Positions 53,765 through 64,000 of a DNA stretch of 64,000 bases are shown here, piece after piece. The notes beneath the pieces are model-generated. The model ran no database searches, was not told the origin of the DNA, and saw only the letters and a list, made by a program, of their open reading frames with translations. Each line of letters opens with the position of its first letter. Position 1 is the first letter of the stretch. A program made the translations under genes and the position numbers. The stretch is from NCBI RefSeq assembly GCF_013373865.1, contig NC_050470.1, positions 26,938,856 to 27,002,855 of the forward strand. Reading direction: 5' to 3'. The DNA is from Monomorium pharaonis (Eukaryota; Arthropoda; Insecta; Hymenoptera; Formicidae).

Positions 53765-56700
53765 CTAAGACTTATAATCTCGCTTCAACTTTGATCTTAG
53801 AATTTTTCCGCCCGGATTCTTCGGAATATCGTCAACGAATATGACTCCACCTGAGGAAAAGAAAAATGTAATGTAATCCTCGAAGTTTCATAATAAAGTT
53901 TTTATCTACCAAAATTTTCTGTCCCTGAATTTTTAAATCTACTTTATGTAAATAATTTATGTAGCAATTAGTTTTTCCTCCATGTATTTGCGATATTCTT
54001 TCGAATATTTGGACAATTGTTCTAAAGACCGTAACAACCAATCCATGTGCTTATAATTAAACTAATCATAAGGCAATTAGAAATCTCGCGATGCTGTACA
54101 ACAGTTGAAGTAATCGAGTTATACCTTCAAGTTGCTTGTAGTCGGAGACCTTCCCTTTCACAAAGTTCTTAATGTCGTCCTCCGTAGGACTTTTACCCTT
54201 TCTTACTACTACGAATGCTTTCGGCACTTCACCATGCCTCGCGTGCGGAATACCAATCACTGCCGCTTCCTCCACATCTGGATGTGTCCTCAATAACGCT
54301 TCTAGTTCTGCCGGCGGTACCTTCGATCAGGCGAAAATAAGATTTTAAATTAAAAGGTGAGAACTTTAATCACAGCCGAGAAATAAAGTACCATCAAGCA
54401 GCTGAACTTCATTTTCCCACACAAGCTATATACGTGAATAATTATAAAGTCCAACAATATGACAGAACTAAATTAATCATAGCAAGATAATCATTAAGAC
54501 GAAAAGAGAAAGGCCCTTTTCTTATCAGAATTATTACCTGGAATCCTTTGACTTTGATGAGTTCCTTTAATCTGTCTGTAATAAAAAAATCGAAATCTTC
54601 ATCAAAGTATGCGACATCGCCTGTTTTCAACCATCCATCCTCGGTTAATGTATTTTTCGTAGCGACTTCATCATTTAGATATCCCTTCATAATGTGAGGT
54701 CCCTTGATCCATAATTCGCCGGCTTGACCTGGAGTGCTGATGTCCTGCTGTGATGTTATATCCACCAAACGTGCTTGGCAACTCGCAACATTTTTCCCAA
54801 TGCTAGAAAACTTTTTTCCACTTTCGAGAAACGACACTGGCGAACTTTCCGTCAATCCGTAACCTTGAAAAAACGCCGTAAAATTTTAAATAATCAAACT
54901 CGAAATAAATATTTTGTTATTTTCTATTGGTTGACTGTCTTCTTCTCTTTTATATTTTTCTTAACGAAATTTAAAATCAAAAGTAAAATTAAATTGAAGT
55001 GATTGATAATTACATTGGTTGATAATTACTTTGTATTACACATTATTAAAAATATCAAATCTCTAAAGTAGAAAACGATTTCAAAGAAGTTAAATGTTCA
55101 TATCGGAATAAAACCAGTTTACGAAGAAATTAAATGAATGCATTCTGGCAGTTAGTACTGGTACTTTTTTAAACTAGCACGATAAATTTGTCGAATTTTA
55201 CAAATATAAACATGTATCAAAACAACTATTCAAACAAGAATAAAATTTAATATGATGCCGCTCTCTCAATACAACGAACTATTCCAGGATCGACGTAGCC
55301 GATTCGTTGGATCTTGTTAAAAATTGAATGTATACATCGCTCATTCGTTCAAACTCGCAAACCTCACAAAATGCAAAACTCGTCCCTCCTCGTCGAGGTT
55401 ATTTCTCACCCCATCGAAAAAAAAATATATATTCGAGCCTTCAAAGCTTGCACACGTCGAAACGCGAATTCCGGAAATTTGATCTACGAAATTCGATAAA
55501 CATCTCGTTCGCTCGCGAATCGAGAATTTTGCATTGACGTGACGGTATGATTTTGCAAACACTCACCTTGATGAAACTTGAAGGCTTTGGGGTCAATGTT
55601 GTATTTTTCGTAGAATCTATCAACGTCCGTTTGAGCGAGCGGCGCAGCACCACTTATCATCGTATGCATATGCTCGAAATGTTGCTTCTTCACAAGCGAG
55701 GAAGCCGTTAAGAATAGCAATATAGGTGGTACAGAAAATAGCACAGTTGCCTGTAAAGTATATTGCAAAATTAGAGGAAAAGATGTATATAATTGAAGAC
55801 ATATTAAAATACAAAATCACAAAAGACATAGATTATTTTAGACATATTTGAGTTGAGTCTAATATTCTACCTTAGTAAACCAATAATTAAAAAGAAAAAT
55901 TTATCAGAAAGTCTAAAGGAAAAATTTATTTGTACATGACAAGAAACAAATTACCTTGCACTTTTCCAATATATTAACGAACGTCTTCGGTTCAAATTTT
56001 GGAATGGTTACTATTTTCCCGCCGAAAGCAAGACGTGGAAATACCATAACATTCATCCCATAAATATGGAAAATTGGTAATATTGCAGGTACTACTTCTT
56101 GATATGTGCCTAAAAAAAGCTTTAATATATAATAAATGTCGAATAATTATAAAAAAGAAGGTTAATATTATAATTTTTGTATTATGGTAACTCGTAATAT
56201 CTCCATTACTTTAGATGAGGAATTCTAGTGACTAATAATAAACTTTGTTTAAAAACCCGTAATGACGGTAATATTCTAATATATAACAACCGACATTTTT
56301 TATAGTTTTATTTCTATCATTTATACCTAAAATCGATTAAATCATAATAACAAATGCAGATGTTAAATTTTCAATTCAAAATATTGATTATTAACAAAAT
56401 TATTGTATAAAATCTAAATGTGGGCCCATAATACCTTCTACTAACATATAGCATGTCAATTGAAAATTCACAAAACTTTTTGAAAACGCAAACAAGAAAA
56501 TTATAGTAATAGCTTGTTTATATAAATAAAGTAACAAATAACTTACTTGTAGTAGGTTGAAATTCATTGAGAGTGGAATTACCCATCATCATATTAGACA
56601 CTAAATTACGATGCGTTAGCATAACTCCCTTTGGTAATCCAGTAGTACCACTTGAGAATGGCAAAACTGCTAGATCGTCGCAAGTACTGTCTAGTTTTAC

Positions 56701-57906
56701 AGGTGGCAATAATTTACCTCGCGTTATGAGATCCTGAAAATTTTATACATGCTTATGTTTATTTTTACTTTACTTATTTTTACTTCCGTTTACTTTTGCG
56801 ACACTTAAATATTCCTGATTTATTCGCATAAATACCTATCTTAATACTAACATCAAAAGGTATTGAACCCTCTGGCATGGAACCAGTCTTATCGTCAATC
56901 ACAATAAAAGGAGTTTCACGAAATGGAAGACAAGCCCTTGTTGCAGCGAGCACTGAGGATGCAATTCCGGTCGAAGTAATGATTGCTTTTGCATTAACTT
57001 TTAAAAACTGCCTCTGCATTTCCTCTGAAAATTTTTATTACGTTTATCTATATTATAACAATAAGCATAATTCGCTCACTTTCTCATTTTGCCTTTATTT
57101 ATCAGTTAAATATTTCATGTGTATATTTTATGTGAAAATTAAATAAAATGGTTTGCTTGGAGTAATGCGTTTGAAATAAAGCGACTCACCAGCCGTATAT
57201 AGCGGATTTACGGTAGTGACAACAAGTCCGCCTGAAAAACTTCCAAGCAAAGCTAGAACTGTATCCGGCAAATTTGGTGTCACTAATGCCACCACATCGC
57301 CTTTTTTGAGACCCATATTCCGTAAACTTCTACCAATATAACTCGTAGCATCCTTGGCTTGCGCAAACGTGTACTTCTTACCATTTACGCCACATTCCTG
57401 CGCAAAATATGTTGTAAAATTAACATTATGTCTAAATTCTCCACAGAGTACGCGCGTTTACTGTTTACGAGTAAACTTATTTGCTATTTACATTTTGTCA
57501 TATCTTTTATCTTTTTTTATTACTTATGCCTATTAAAATTTACTAAATAATTTACATCGGCTAGATGTAAATTTGAAGAAGATGACATGATTAATTAAAA
57601 ACATTTTACACATAAATACATTATCTATATCTCTCATATAAAATATAGATCTATTATATATAAAAATATTACCAAAGCAATATGATTAGAATAATTCTCG
57701 CTGTTATTCCAAATAAACTCGTGGATCAATGTTTCCGGATAAGAAGCCTCACCAGCAAAAGGCGTAATAATCTTCTCATTATTTGGTCCCGTCATAATTC
57801 TTGTTTGTGATGAGGTCGATGCACGTCTTAATATGGGGTTCAGCGTCCCTTCCACATCCAACACTTGTCTGAATCTTTGAAGACCACGAAATGCGCGTGT
57901 CGCCAT
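53765..57906 (-). CDS. Acyl-CoA synthetase / 4-coumarate-CoA ligase-like protein, copy C (582 aa, 9 coding exons)
   Basis: Third member of the tandem array. Exons 5' to 3': 57906-57673, 57397-57190, 57024-56852, 56733-56547, 56109-55955, 55750-55567, 54863-54538, 54320-54125, 53850-53765. Joined length is 1749 nt including TAG, no internal stop. Motifs: SSGTTGLPKG at 232-241, FHIYG, SGAAPL, GYGLTE at 381-386 and TGDVAYFDED. The C-terminal catalytic block reads PKNPGGKIL: the usual Ser of PKxxSGK is Gly, while the catalytic Lys (570) is kept. Exon 3 has one extra codon (LPFRETP against LPRETP). Exon 4 is two codons shorter in the variable segment after THRNLVSN. The N-terminus, with RRASTSS near residues 31-37, looks like a mitochondrial presequence with an MPP-type arginine. 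The tail is RDYKS, without PTS1. An in-frame extension upstream to 57948 starts with GTG, not ATG, so the ATG at 57906 aligned with A and B is used. Confidence 0.93.
55310..55566 (-). other. Conserved intronic block next to exon 6, copy C
   Basis: Counterpart of the copy A block. It retains CpGs and the GGAAATTTGATC and CGCGAATCGA.AATTTTG strings on the plus strand. The matching peptide-like stretches fall in shifted frames, which argues against coding function. Confidence 0.55.
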
Positions 57907-59941
57907 ACTTGTACAGTGCACTACTAATTTATCGATAGCTAATTGCACTGGTTGTAATCTGAAAACGTAATAGATAACTGTTATGAGACTGTAAATAAAA
58001 GTAAAATAAATCTTACTGTAAATTCATGTATCAAAAGTAACTACACTCAAAAAGTGATTTTGCCACTTTAGCAAAAATTATATACGTATGAGAATTTTAT
58101 AGCTGACGTAAATAAATGATCAACAAATAATGTGATACGTATTGCAACTTAATCAATCTAACTGATAGAATCAAAATACACAAATTCTCCATGACAATCA
58201 AAATTCTAACAGATACTAAAATTAGCAATAGACATTTTGATCGTTACATCTATCTATTTATTTCAAGAAATCTATCTATATCAAAACGTTTTTGAATGTA
58301 TAAAAATGTTAACAAAAAATTATTTAAGTTTGATAAGTTCGATAATTTATGTATATATAAAGAAAGCCTATAAAAAAGATAATTAGATATTGCAAATTGC
58401 TTTTTTTTTATCATTGAGTATTTTCTTTATGCTAATTGGTTATTCTGTGCATAAAAATATTAAGGTATTGTTGTCAAAAAGGAATCATTTATGAAAAATC
58501 TCATATTTCTGTCAAAATAACATAAAATATTTTTTTTTCTACTTTTATAATTTCATATTCAGAATAAGAATAGAAATAATATTAATAAAAAATTATATTC
58601 TTAAACAAAATATTGTATAATTCTATTTTAAAAAATAACAATAACTTTTATATGATTTTAAATAATTTCTTAAATAATCTCTAAACAGACATTTTCAAAA
58701 ATTGATTCTTTTATTATTTCTCTCACTCAGAAAAAACCAACAAGCATTTATTCAAAAAATTTTATCTATCGGAAGTATCTTAAAAATTGTAGCAACCAAT
58801 ACAAGGATCACTCTATATGATCTTATTTTGAATATTTTGCATATATATAATACATTAGCTTACATAATTTTATATAAAATATAAAATATCCGACGGCGAC
58901 ATTTTTAAGTAATATTCATGTGTAATTGTTGCCATTTTATAAATTACTTATAATTGTATTTTTTGTGATTACAAATAAATTTTGTGTTTTTATTGTCCTC
59001 TTTTTGTTCTTAACTGTATAAATTCTTAAGTATTAAAAATTATTTTTGTATTAAATTACATAAATATTAATGTCGTTACGTTTAGTTAAATTAACATAAG
59101 TAGGCCAATTGCGATAATACGAATATATATATATGCTAATTTATCATAAGAAATAAAATCAACAATACATAATCAAAATCTTAATCGATCGGATAATGTA
59201 TGAGCTGTTCAAAGTTCAAAAGTTGCTTTTCAGGCTAGATTTTTATCGTAGATTATTGCTGTATTGAATATTGCTTTAAATCGAAATGTTATCATTGTCA
59301 AATAAGAAAATTCAATTTTTATAAATTAAAGTTATAAAGAATTTTTTATTTGTCTAAAGAAAACGTGTCTAGAAAAATTATCCAAATAAATATATGTTAC
59401 TTACAAAATGTTAATTAAATACTGATTACAATAATGCATTAACTCTCTTGTATCAGTTATTCATTGCTTTAAATAATATAACATAAAATTTGCATTTATA
59501 ATACAAATTTTTATTTATAATAAAATTTGTTGCATATAACATATTTAGCTAATACTGTAGCAACTAGAGATTAGAAAGTATTAATTTTTAGATTATAAAA
59601 CTATTGTTAATTTATGACTATTAAATACGACAAAACAATTTGAGATATCATAATTATCTGCACTTCAAGAAACTTACAAAAAATTTTATACGCACAATTG
59701 AAACTAGACTCTCTCTGCAACCAATAAATATTAACAGCTTAGCAGATAAACAACATTATTATGCTCATATAGTGACAAATGGTATAAGAACAGAAGGTTA
59801 AATAAATCCGCGAATGATCTTATGCACGCACATCGTGACATCAAAATTTTTTTATTATTTATAGAGGCTTATGACGTTTACTGTCTCCGATCTATCAAAG
59901 AATTGAAAAAAATTGCATATAAAACAGAATTATATTGGTAT

Positions 59942-59949
59942 ACACACAC

Positions 59950-59987
<38 letters not shown>
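59942..59987. repeat. (CA)n microsatellite
   Basis: One interruption near its start; lies inside intron 0 of copy C. Confidence 0.95.
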
Positions 59988-59992
<5 letters not shown>

Positions 59993-60960
59993 ATTAATTA
60001 TAATACATTACATTGTACTATATTCTGTTATAATGCAATGCAATGTCAATACGAATATTTGGTAATATGCAATTCTCGCAAAAATAAGAATTTAGAAAAA
60101 AACTATCTAATAGTTCGAAAACATTATATTACGTTACATTACATACCATTAAATTTAATAAAAATCAAAATATTGTTAACATACATATTCATATAAATAC
60201 TTTTCATTAAATTAAACAAAATGTTTAAATAGTGCTTTTACTTTACTGATTATATCATTATGTAAAAATTATTTGTTTATAACAATTTTAAATTACCATG
60301 TACTTGCAGAAAACACTAATCACGTCAAAAGTATTTCCATAAATCTTTGTTATTTTCAAATTCTTTATAATCAGAGAATCGCAGTATCGTAATACATAAA
60401 ATATTATGAAAAGTTATACATACGTATGTTTTTATACTTGGTAGAAAATTTTGCGTCGTTTAATCATTTGGTCTAAATTTATAATATTTAACATCTAAAT
60501 TTTAACGTAAACTTTTTTATGTAATTTAAAATTAATTTTCTCATAAAAAAATTATTCCATCTTTACACAACATATTTTTATCACGAAGAGTTATTTTCAA
60601 TAGTACAAGTATTTGTTAAATATATCCTGCAAAATTATTCAAATGTTCAAAGATATTGAGATTGATGTTATACAGAATCATATTAACTTACCTTTTCTGT
60701 GTGCGTGCGTGATAAATCGTGAATCGTTGCAAGTCTATTTTTAGCGATGTAGAACGCAATCTTATTAATGGCGATATCTTGGTATCTCACTATGCTCTTT
60801 TAACAAGGTTACAATATTACAACCTCGTTGAAATGCTGTATAACTAAAACTTTCAATTCTTTCATATATCAACTTTTATGCACGCACAATATTTCGCAAA
60901 AAAATTCGCGCGAATTAAGCAGTTGTCAGTTAAAACGTCGTCGATCGATCGTTGCTTCAC

Positions 60961-61022
60961 CGACGTTCACGCGCCCAGTTTCACTGGCGAACTGGCAACA
61001 AAGTTCTTCAACAAAACAAACC
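60961..61022 (-). promoter_or_regulatory. Predicted promoter and non-coding first exon of copy C
   Basis: The aligned initiator position reads TTCGGTTTG here (A to G at +1), so the initiator is weaker than in A and B. The donor GAACGTCG/GTGAAG at 60961 is retained. The partner acceptor is GTTTTCAG/ATTACAACC at 57958, 52 nt before the ATG, giving a 3.0-kb intron. An inverted-repeat element lies about 93 bp upstream of the predicted start and is absent from the other two copies. Confidence 0.45.
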
Positions 61023-61114
61023 GAACTTCTGACTTCTGAGTCTAAAGAGAAAATATCTAACTCCCACCTCTCAGTCTCTCACCATCAACTTGTTATGCCA
61101 GAAAGATGTATGAG

Positions 61115-61235
61115 GCTGCGTTCGTAAACATCACCCAAGTGTCCCTACGTATCATTTTATCCTTATTATTCATCGAACGTGAAACAAGGATAAAATGATA
61201 CCTGAGAGTACTCAGGTGACGTTTCCGAACGCAAC
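61115..61235. mobile_element. MITE-like inverted-repeat element upstream of copy C
   Basis: A 121-bp element whose ends are about 50-bp imperfect inverted repeats: it begins GCTGCGTTCG and ends CGAACGCAAC, with inner arms ATCATTTTATCCTT (to 61164) and AAGGATAAAATGAT (from 61186) around a 21-bp spacer. It interrupts sequence that is continuous in units A and B: GAAAGATGT.. then ..CAAACGAGAAAA in A, against GAAAGATGTATGAG, then the element, then GAGATAAACAAGAGAAAA in C. It has no coding capacity, so a non-autonomous DNA transposon is most likely. I cannot assign a superfamily; a clean target-site duplication is not obvious. Confidence 0.7.
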
Positions 61236-61320
61236 TCGAGAGATAAACAAGAGAAAATGAAACTGCCATAGACTATTATGCACTTGTAAACTAAACATCA
61301 AATCGAAGTTAACAGTATAT

Positions 61321-64000
61321 CAACTGTTATCAGTTGCTTGTAATTACCAATTAACCAATATTTAAATAAATGTTTTGTGTAAGATATTCTTTATAGTAGT
61401 TCTAATTGTTGAAACATGTAACAATAGAAAAAATTTTTATTGTATAAAAAATATATTATTAAAAAACCAGATAATAAATGTAAATAGAAGAAAATCTATT
61501 AAAAATGCAACAACGAAAAACAACATTGTACGCCTGGAATACGATTTATTAATGTAATGATTATTTTAGAAATAATTTGTAACATTTAAAATAACAAAGC
61601 TTCAAATAAATTTAATTTTGAATTACACTTATCTCTTTTCAGCCAAAAATCCTATAAAAGTTAAAGTACATAATTTGGAAAATAAATGATAAACGGAATA
61701 AATAGTTATTTGAAACAAAACCGTTTTGTAAGGTCTTTAAATCAGATATCATAAACATGTATGCATCATGCATGCTTAATCTTGTACATATCAATTATAT
61801 AAAACGTATGTTTTTTTAATGAGAAATTCTTGAAATTTTTACATCAGATTTCAAAAATTATGTATTGACATTACTGTTAAATTATTAGATAGACTATCGT
61901 TTGATGGATATAACTATAATATGATTTAATAACTTACAGTATTTACAATATTCTCTAAAATTATCTTTTTTTATCATACGATTAATCTCTTAATATTAAT
62001 GAATTTATCAATTTAAAAGGATGTTGGAAACAGTTTGTTTTACCGAATTAAACAATAATTTTTGTAATAAGATTTTGTATGTATTTCTTTTATAGATTCA
62101 AAATCTTTTTTTAGAATTATATTCTACATATATACATTAATAGATATCCATCTATAAACTAATCTTTATATATTGAGAACGACAAAAATTTCTTTTATTA
62201 GATAATAATAATAAAATTTTTTGTTCTCAGTATAAAATCCAGTTCACAAACTGATACTAATATATATATTTTAATTCTAAAAAAGGACTTCCAAATATAC
62301 ACATATAATTAAATAGATTATTGTTATTCCAGTAACATATTATATTTTATGTGTTTAAAAATTTATGAATGGAACCTATTTCAAGATTGGATTTAAACAG
62401 AACAATTAAAGAAAATTAACATTCTTTTGGCCTTGATTTCAAAGATGATCTCATACGCTTGAAGACAAAGTGAAATATTTCATTCTCTTGCCATCTAGCG
62501 TCATATCTTGAGCAACGAGAAGTGCATTGCATTTACCAAGACAGGTCAATAATATCGTGCGGCAATGTTTCTTACTTAAAATTATTAAGAAACTCTTATT
62601 TCCTATTAATATCGATCCTATCAGAATTCTGTATAATTGCTTTATGAAACATTGTTTTATTGTTTTATCTTTTCCTGTTATATCTAATCATTTTAAAAAC
62701 TTATTAATTCTCTTAATTAATTCTCCTGTTCTTTTCCGATAATATATTTTATTGAAATGAATAATCTCTCTTAATTGACTTCTTATCAAATACGCGAACA
62801 CAACAAGCAAATTTTTGCTGCTACAACCGACCTTTTCTTCCTGTTGTACCTCTCATATACCTGAAATATTTAAAGAAACCGGATTTCTCCCACTGCCCTA
62901 ATAATTGTTCTCCCTTTTTCACATATTAGTTTCTTCTACGTTTTTCTTTTCAGTTCCCAAGTAAAACAACAGGTCGCGATAACGTCAAAATGATATTAAA
63001 TTAATTATAACTGATAGAAAAGTGACTTTGATTAATCATTTGAGGCCATTTTCATAATAACCATTTGCTTGGGTTTGCTCTCTCCCCCCCCTCTGCCCCC
63101 TCTCTTTTTGTTACTATGTATATGTTTTGTTAATTTGTGTTTAATCTGTGTGAACTACTTGTCATTTTGTTCCAAATTCTTGTTTTGTTACGCATAAACT
63201 AATATATTATAATATATTTACGGTAGCTTATGATTAATTATTTAAGAATATCTTATTTGTAATTTAAGCTCTTATTTTGTTTATTTTTGCATTCAAGATT
63301 AAATAATTACATATGTTAATTTGCCATAGCATAAGTATGAAACGTAAACTTTTTAAATATTATTGCATAAGTTCTTGATAAAATTGCTAGTTTTATAATT
63401 TTCTGCATTAGTCGTTTAAAGCTTATCAAACCAGTTATGCGTCGGCGCGTCTTCATCGACGCCGACGCCGACGCCGACGCTGATGGCGTTTGATAAAACA
63501 GGACCGTCTCAAAATGCTTTCAAGTAAAGTGTATTGAGAAATTAAAATGTATTATAAAATGTCTACAAGAAAATGTGTACGTTTTTATTAAATACGATTA
63601 AAATTAATTATGAATTGAACAATAACAAAATAACACACACGCAACAAAATTAAAAACATTCTTTTAAGATTTAATTATTTTTTTATGCTGACAAAATATT
63701 ATTTTATTATTTTATGTATAAACAGCTTTTTAATTTCAATATAAAGAGATATTTACGAAACTATAGCAAAATTATAAAATGCTAAATAATATATAATGTA
63801 AAAACACACGCTATAAAAATAATACTTATAAAAATAAATTTAATTATACGTTTACACACTCGTAGTTTTTAGATTTAATTAAAGAAATATGAATTTCGTG
63901 ATGCTGACGTGTCAGACATGATTAATTTATATTTATCATTTATCTAACAACCGCTAAGACTACACACACATACACATGCCGGCACGCCCCTGCATATGCT
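61321..64000. other. Gene-free AT-rich right end
   Basis: No recognisable coding sequence. It contains a poly-C/CT patch at 63081-63105 and the GC-rich hairpin at 63422-63497. Short frames here are AT-rich chance ORFs. Confidence 0.55.
63422..63497. repeat. GC-rich inverted-repeat (hairpin) element
   Basis: Imperfect 26-bp arms, CTTATCAAAC..GCGTCGGCG on the left and CGCCGACGC..GTTTGATAAA on the right, enclose a GACGCC hexamer run (63458-63480). It stands alone in very AT-rich DNA. It may be a tiny MITE or a foldback element. Confidence 0.5.

Larger units (their letters stand above)
52090..61320 (-). repeat. Tandem duplication unit C
   Basis: About 9.2 kb, the longest unit. It carries a private inverted-repeat insertion at 61115-61235 and a (CA)n tract near 59960. 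The right edge is around ACATCAAATCGAAGTT (near 61296), matching ACATCAAATCAAAGTT in unit A (near 42542). The 3' flank 52320-53760 is AT-rich with no recognisable gene. Confidence 0.7.

Noticed and set aside
57907..57948. Fourteen-codon N-terminal extension of copy C
   Set aside because: It begins with GTG rather than ATG, falls in the predicted spliced 5' UTR, and has no counterpart in copies A and B.
59942..59987. Regularly repeated sequence as a possible CRISPR or satellite
   Set aside because: It is a simple CA microsatellite; no repeat-spacer structure exists anywhere in the window.
33720..61320. Calling these genes true luciferases
   Set aside because: The motifs are shared by the whole 4CL/acyl-CoA synthetase family. 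Bioluminescence cannot be inferred from them, and the PTS1 typical of firefly luciferase is absent.

Overview
The window looks like nuclear DNA from an insect. It is AT-rich, has many (CT)n, (CA)n and (TA)n microsatellites, short CpG-dense islands, and spliced genes with short coding exons. A hymenopteran, possibly an ant, is my best guess. That guess rests on general sequence character and is inference, not a match.

The only protein-coding genes I can reconstruct with confidence are three intact paralogues on the minus strand at about 34.1-42.4, 44.8-51.6 and 53.8-61.0 kb. Each has nine coding exons with the same junction positions and phases. They encode proteins of 583, 585 and 582 residues. 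All three belong to the acyl-adenylate/thioester-forming (ANL) superfamily, in the 4-coumarate-CoA ligase / firefly-luciferase-like / acyl-CoA synthetase branch. Each has the SSGTTGLPKG nucleotide loop, FHIYG, SGAAPL, GYGLTE, the TGD...DR hinge block and a C-terminal PKN..GK catalytic lysine. The N-termini look like mitochondrial presequences, and no peroxisomal SKL tail is present. Each gene also has a conserved splice acceptor 52-55 nt before the ATG. Some 2.4-3.0 kb further upstream is a conserved block with an arthropod initiator-like site and a conserved splice donor. I read this as a duplicated promoter plus non-coding first exon, so the repeated unit (about 8-9 kb) carries its own promoter.

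The copies are mosaics: upstream exons 2-4 group the middle and right copies, while exons 6-8 group the left and middle copies. This suggests gene conversion. A MITE-like inverted-repeat element sits just upstream of the predicted promoter of the right copy only.

The first 33 kb contains no recognisable protein-coding gene. It holds microsatellites, scattered CpG-rich patches, one strong CpG island (15.1-16.5 kb) that looks like a promoter with a 5' exon, and a cluster of repeated GCATCTCA motifs (22.1-22.5 kb). It also holds a GC-rich minus-strand element at 26.46-27.0 kb. The first 85 nt of that element fold on paper into a complete HDV-like self-cleaving ribozyme (double pseudoknot, CTAA catalytic segment), the hallmark of the 5' end of certain non-LTR retrotransposons. 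This is the most unexpected item in the window. A possible splice donor ends the element, and a small CpG-rich exon candidate follows it.

The last 2.7 kb (61.3-64.0 kb) is gene-free AT-rich DNA with one GC-rich hairpin element.
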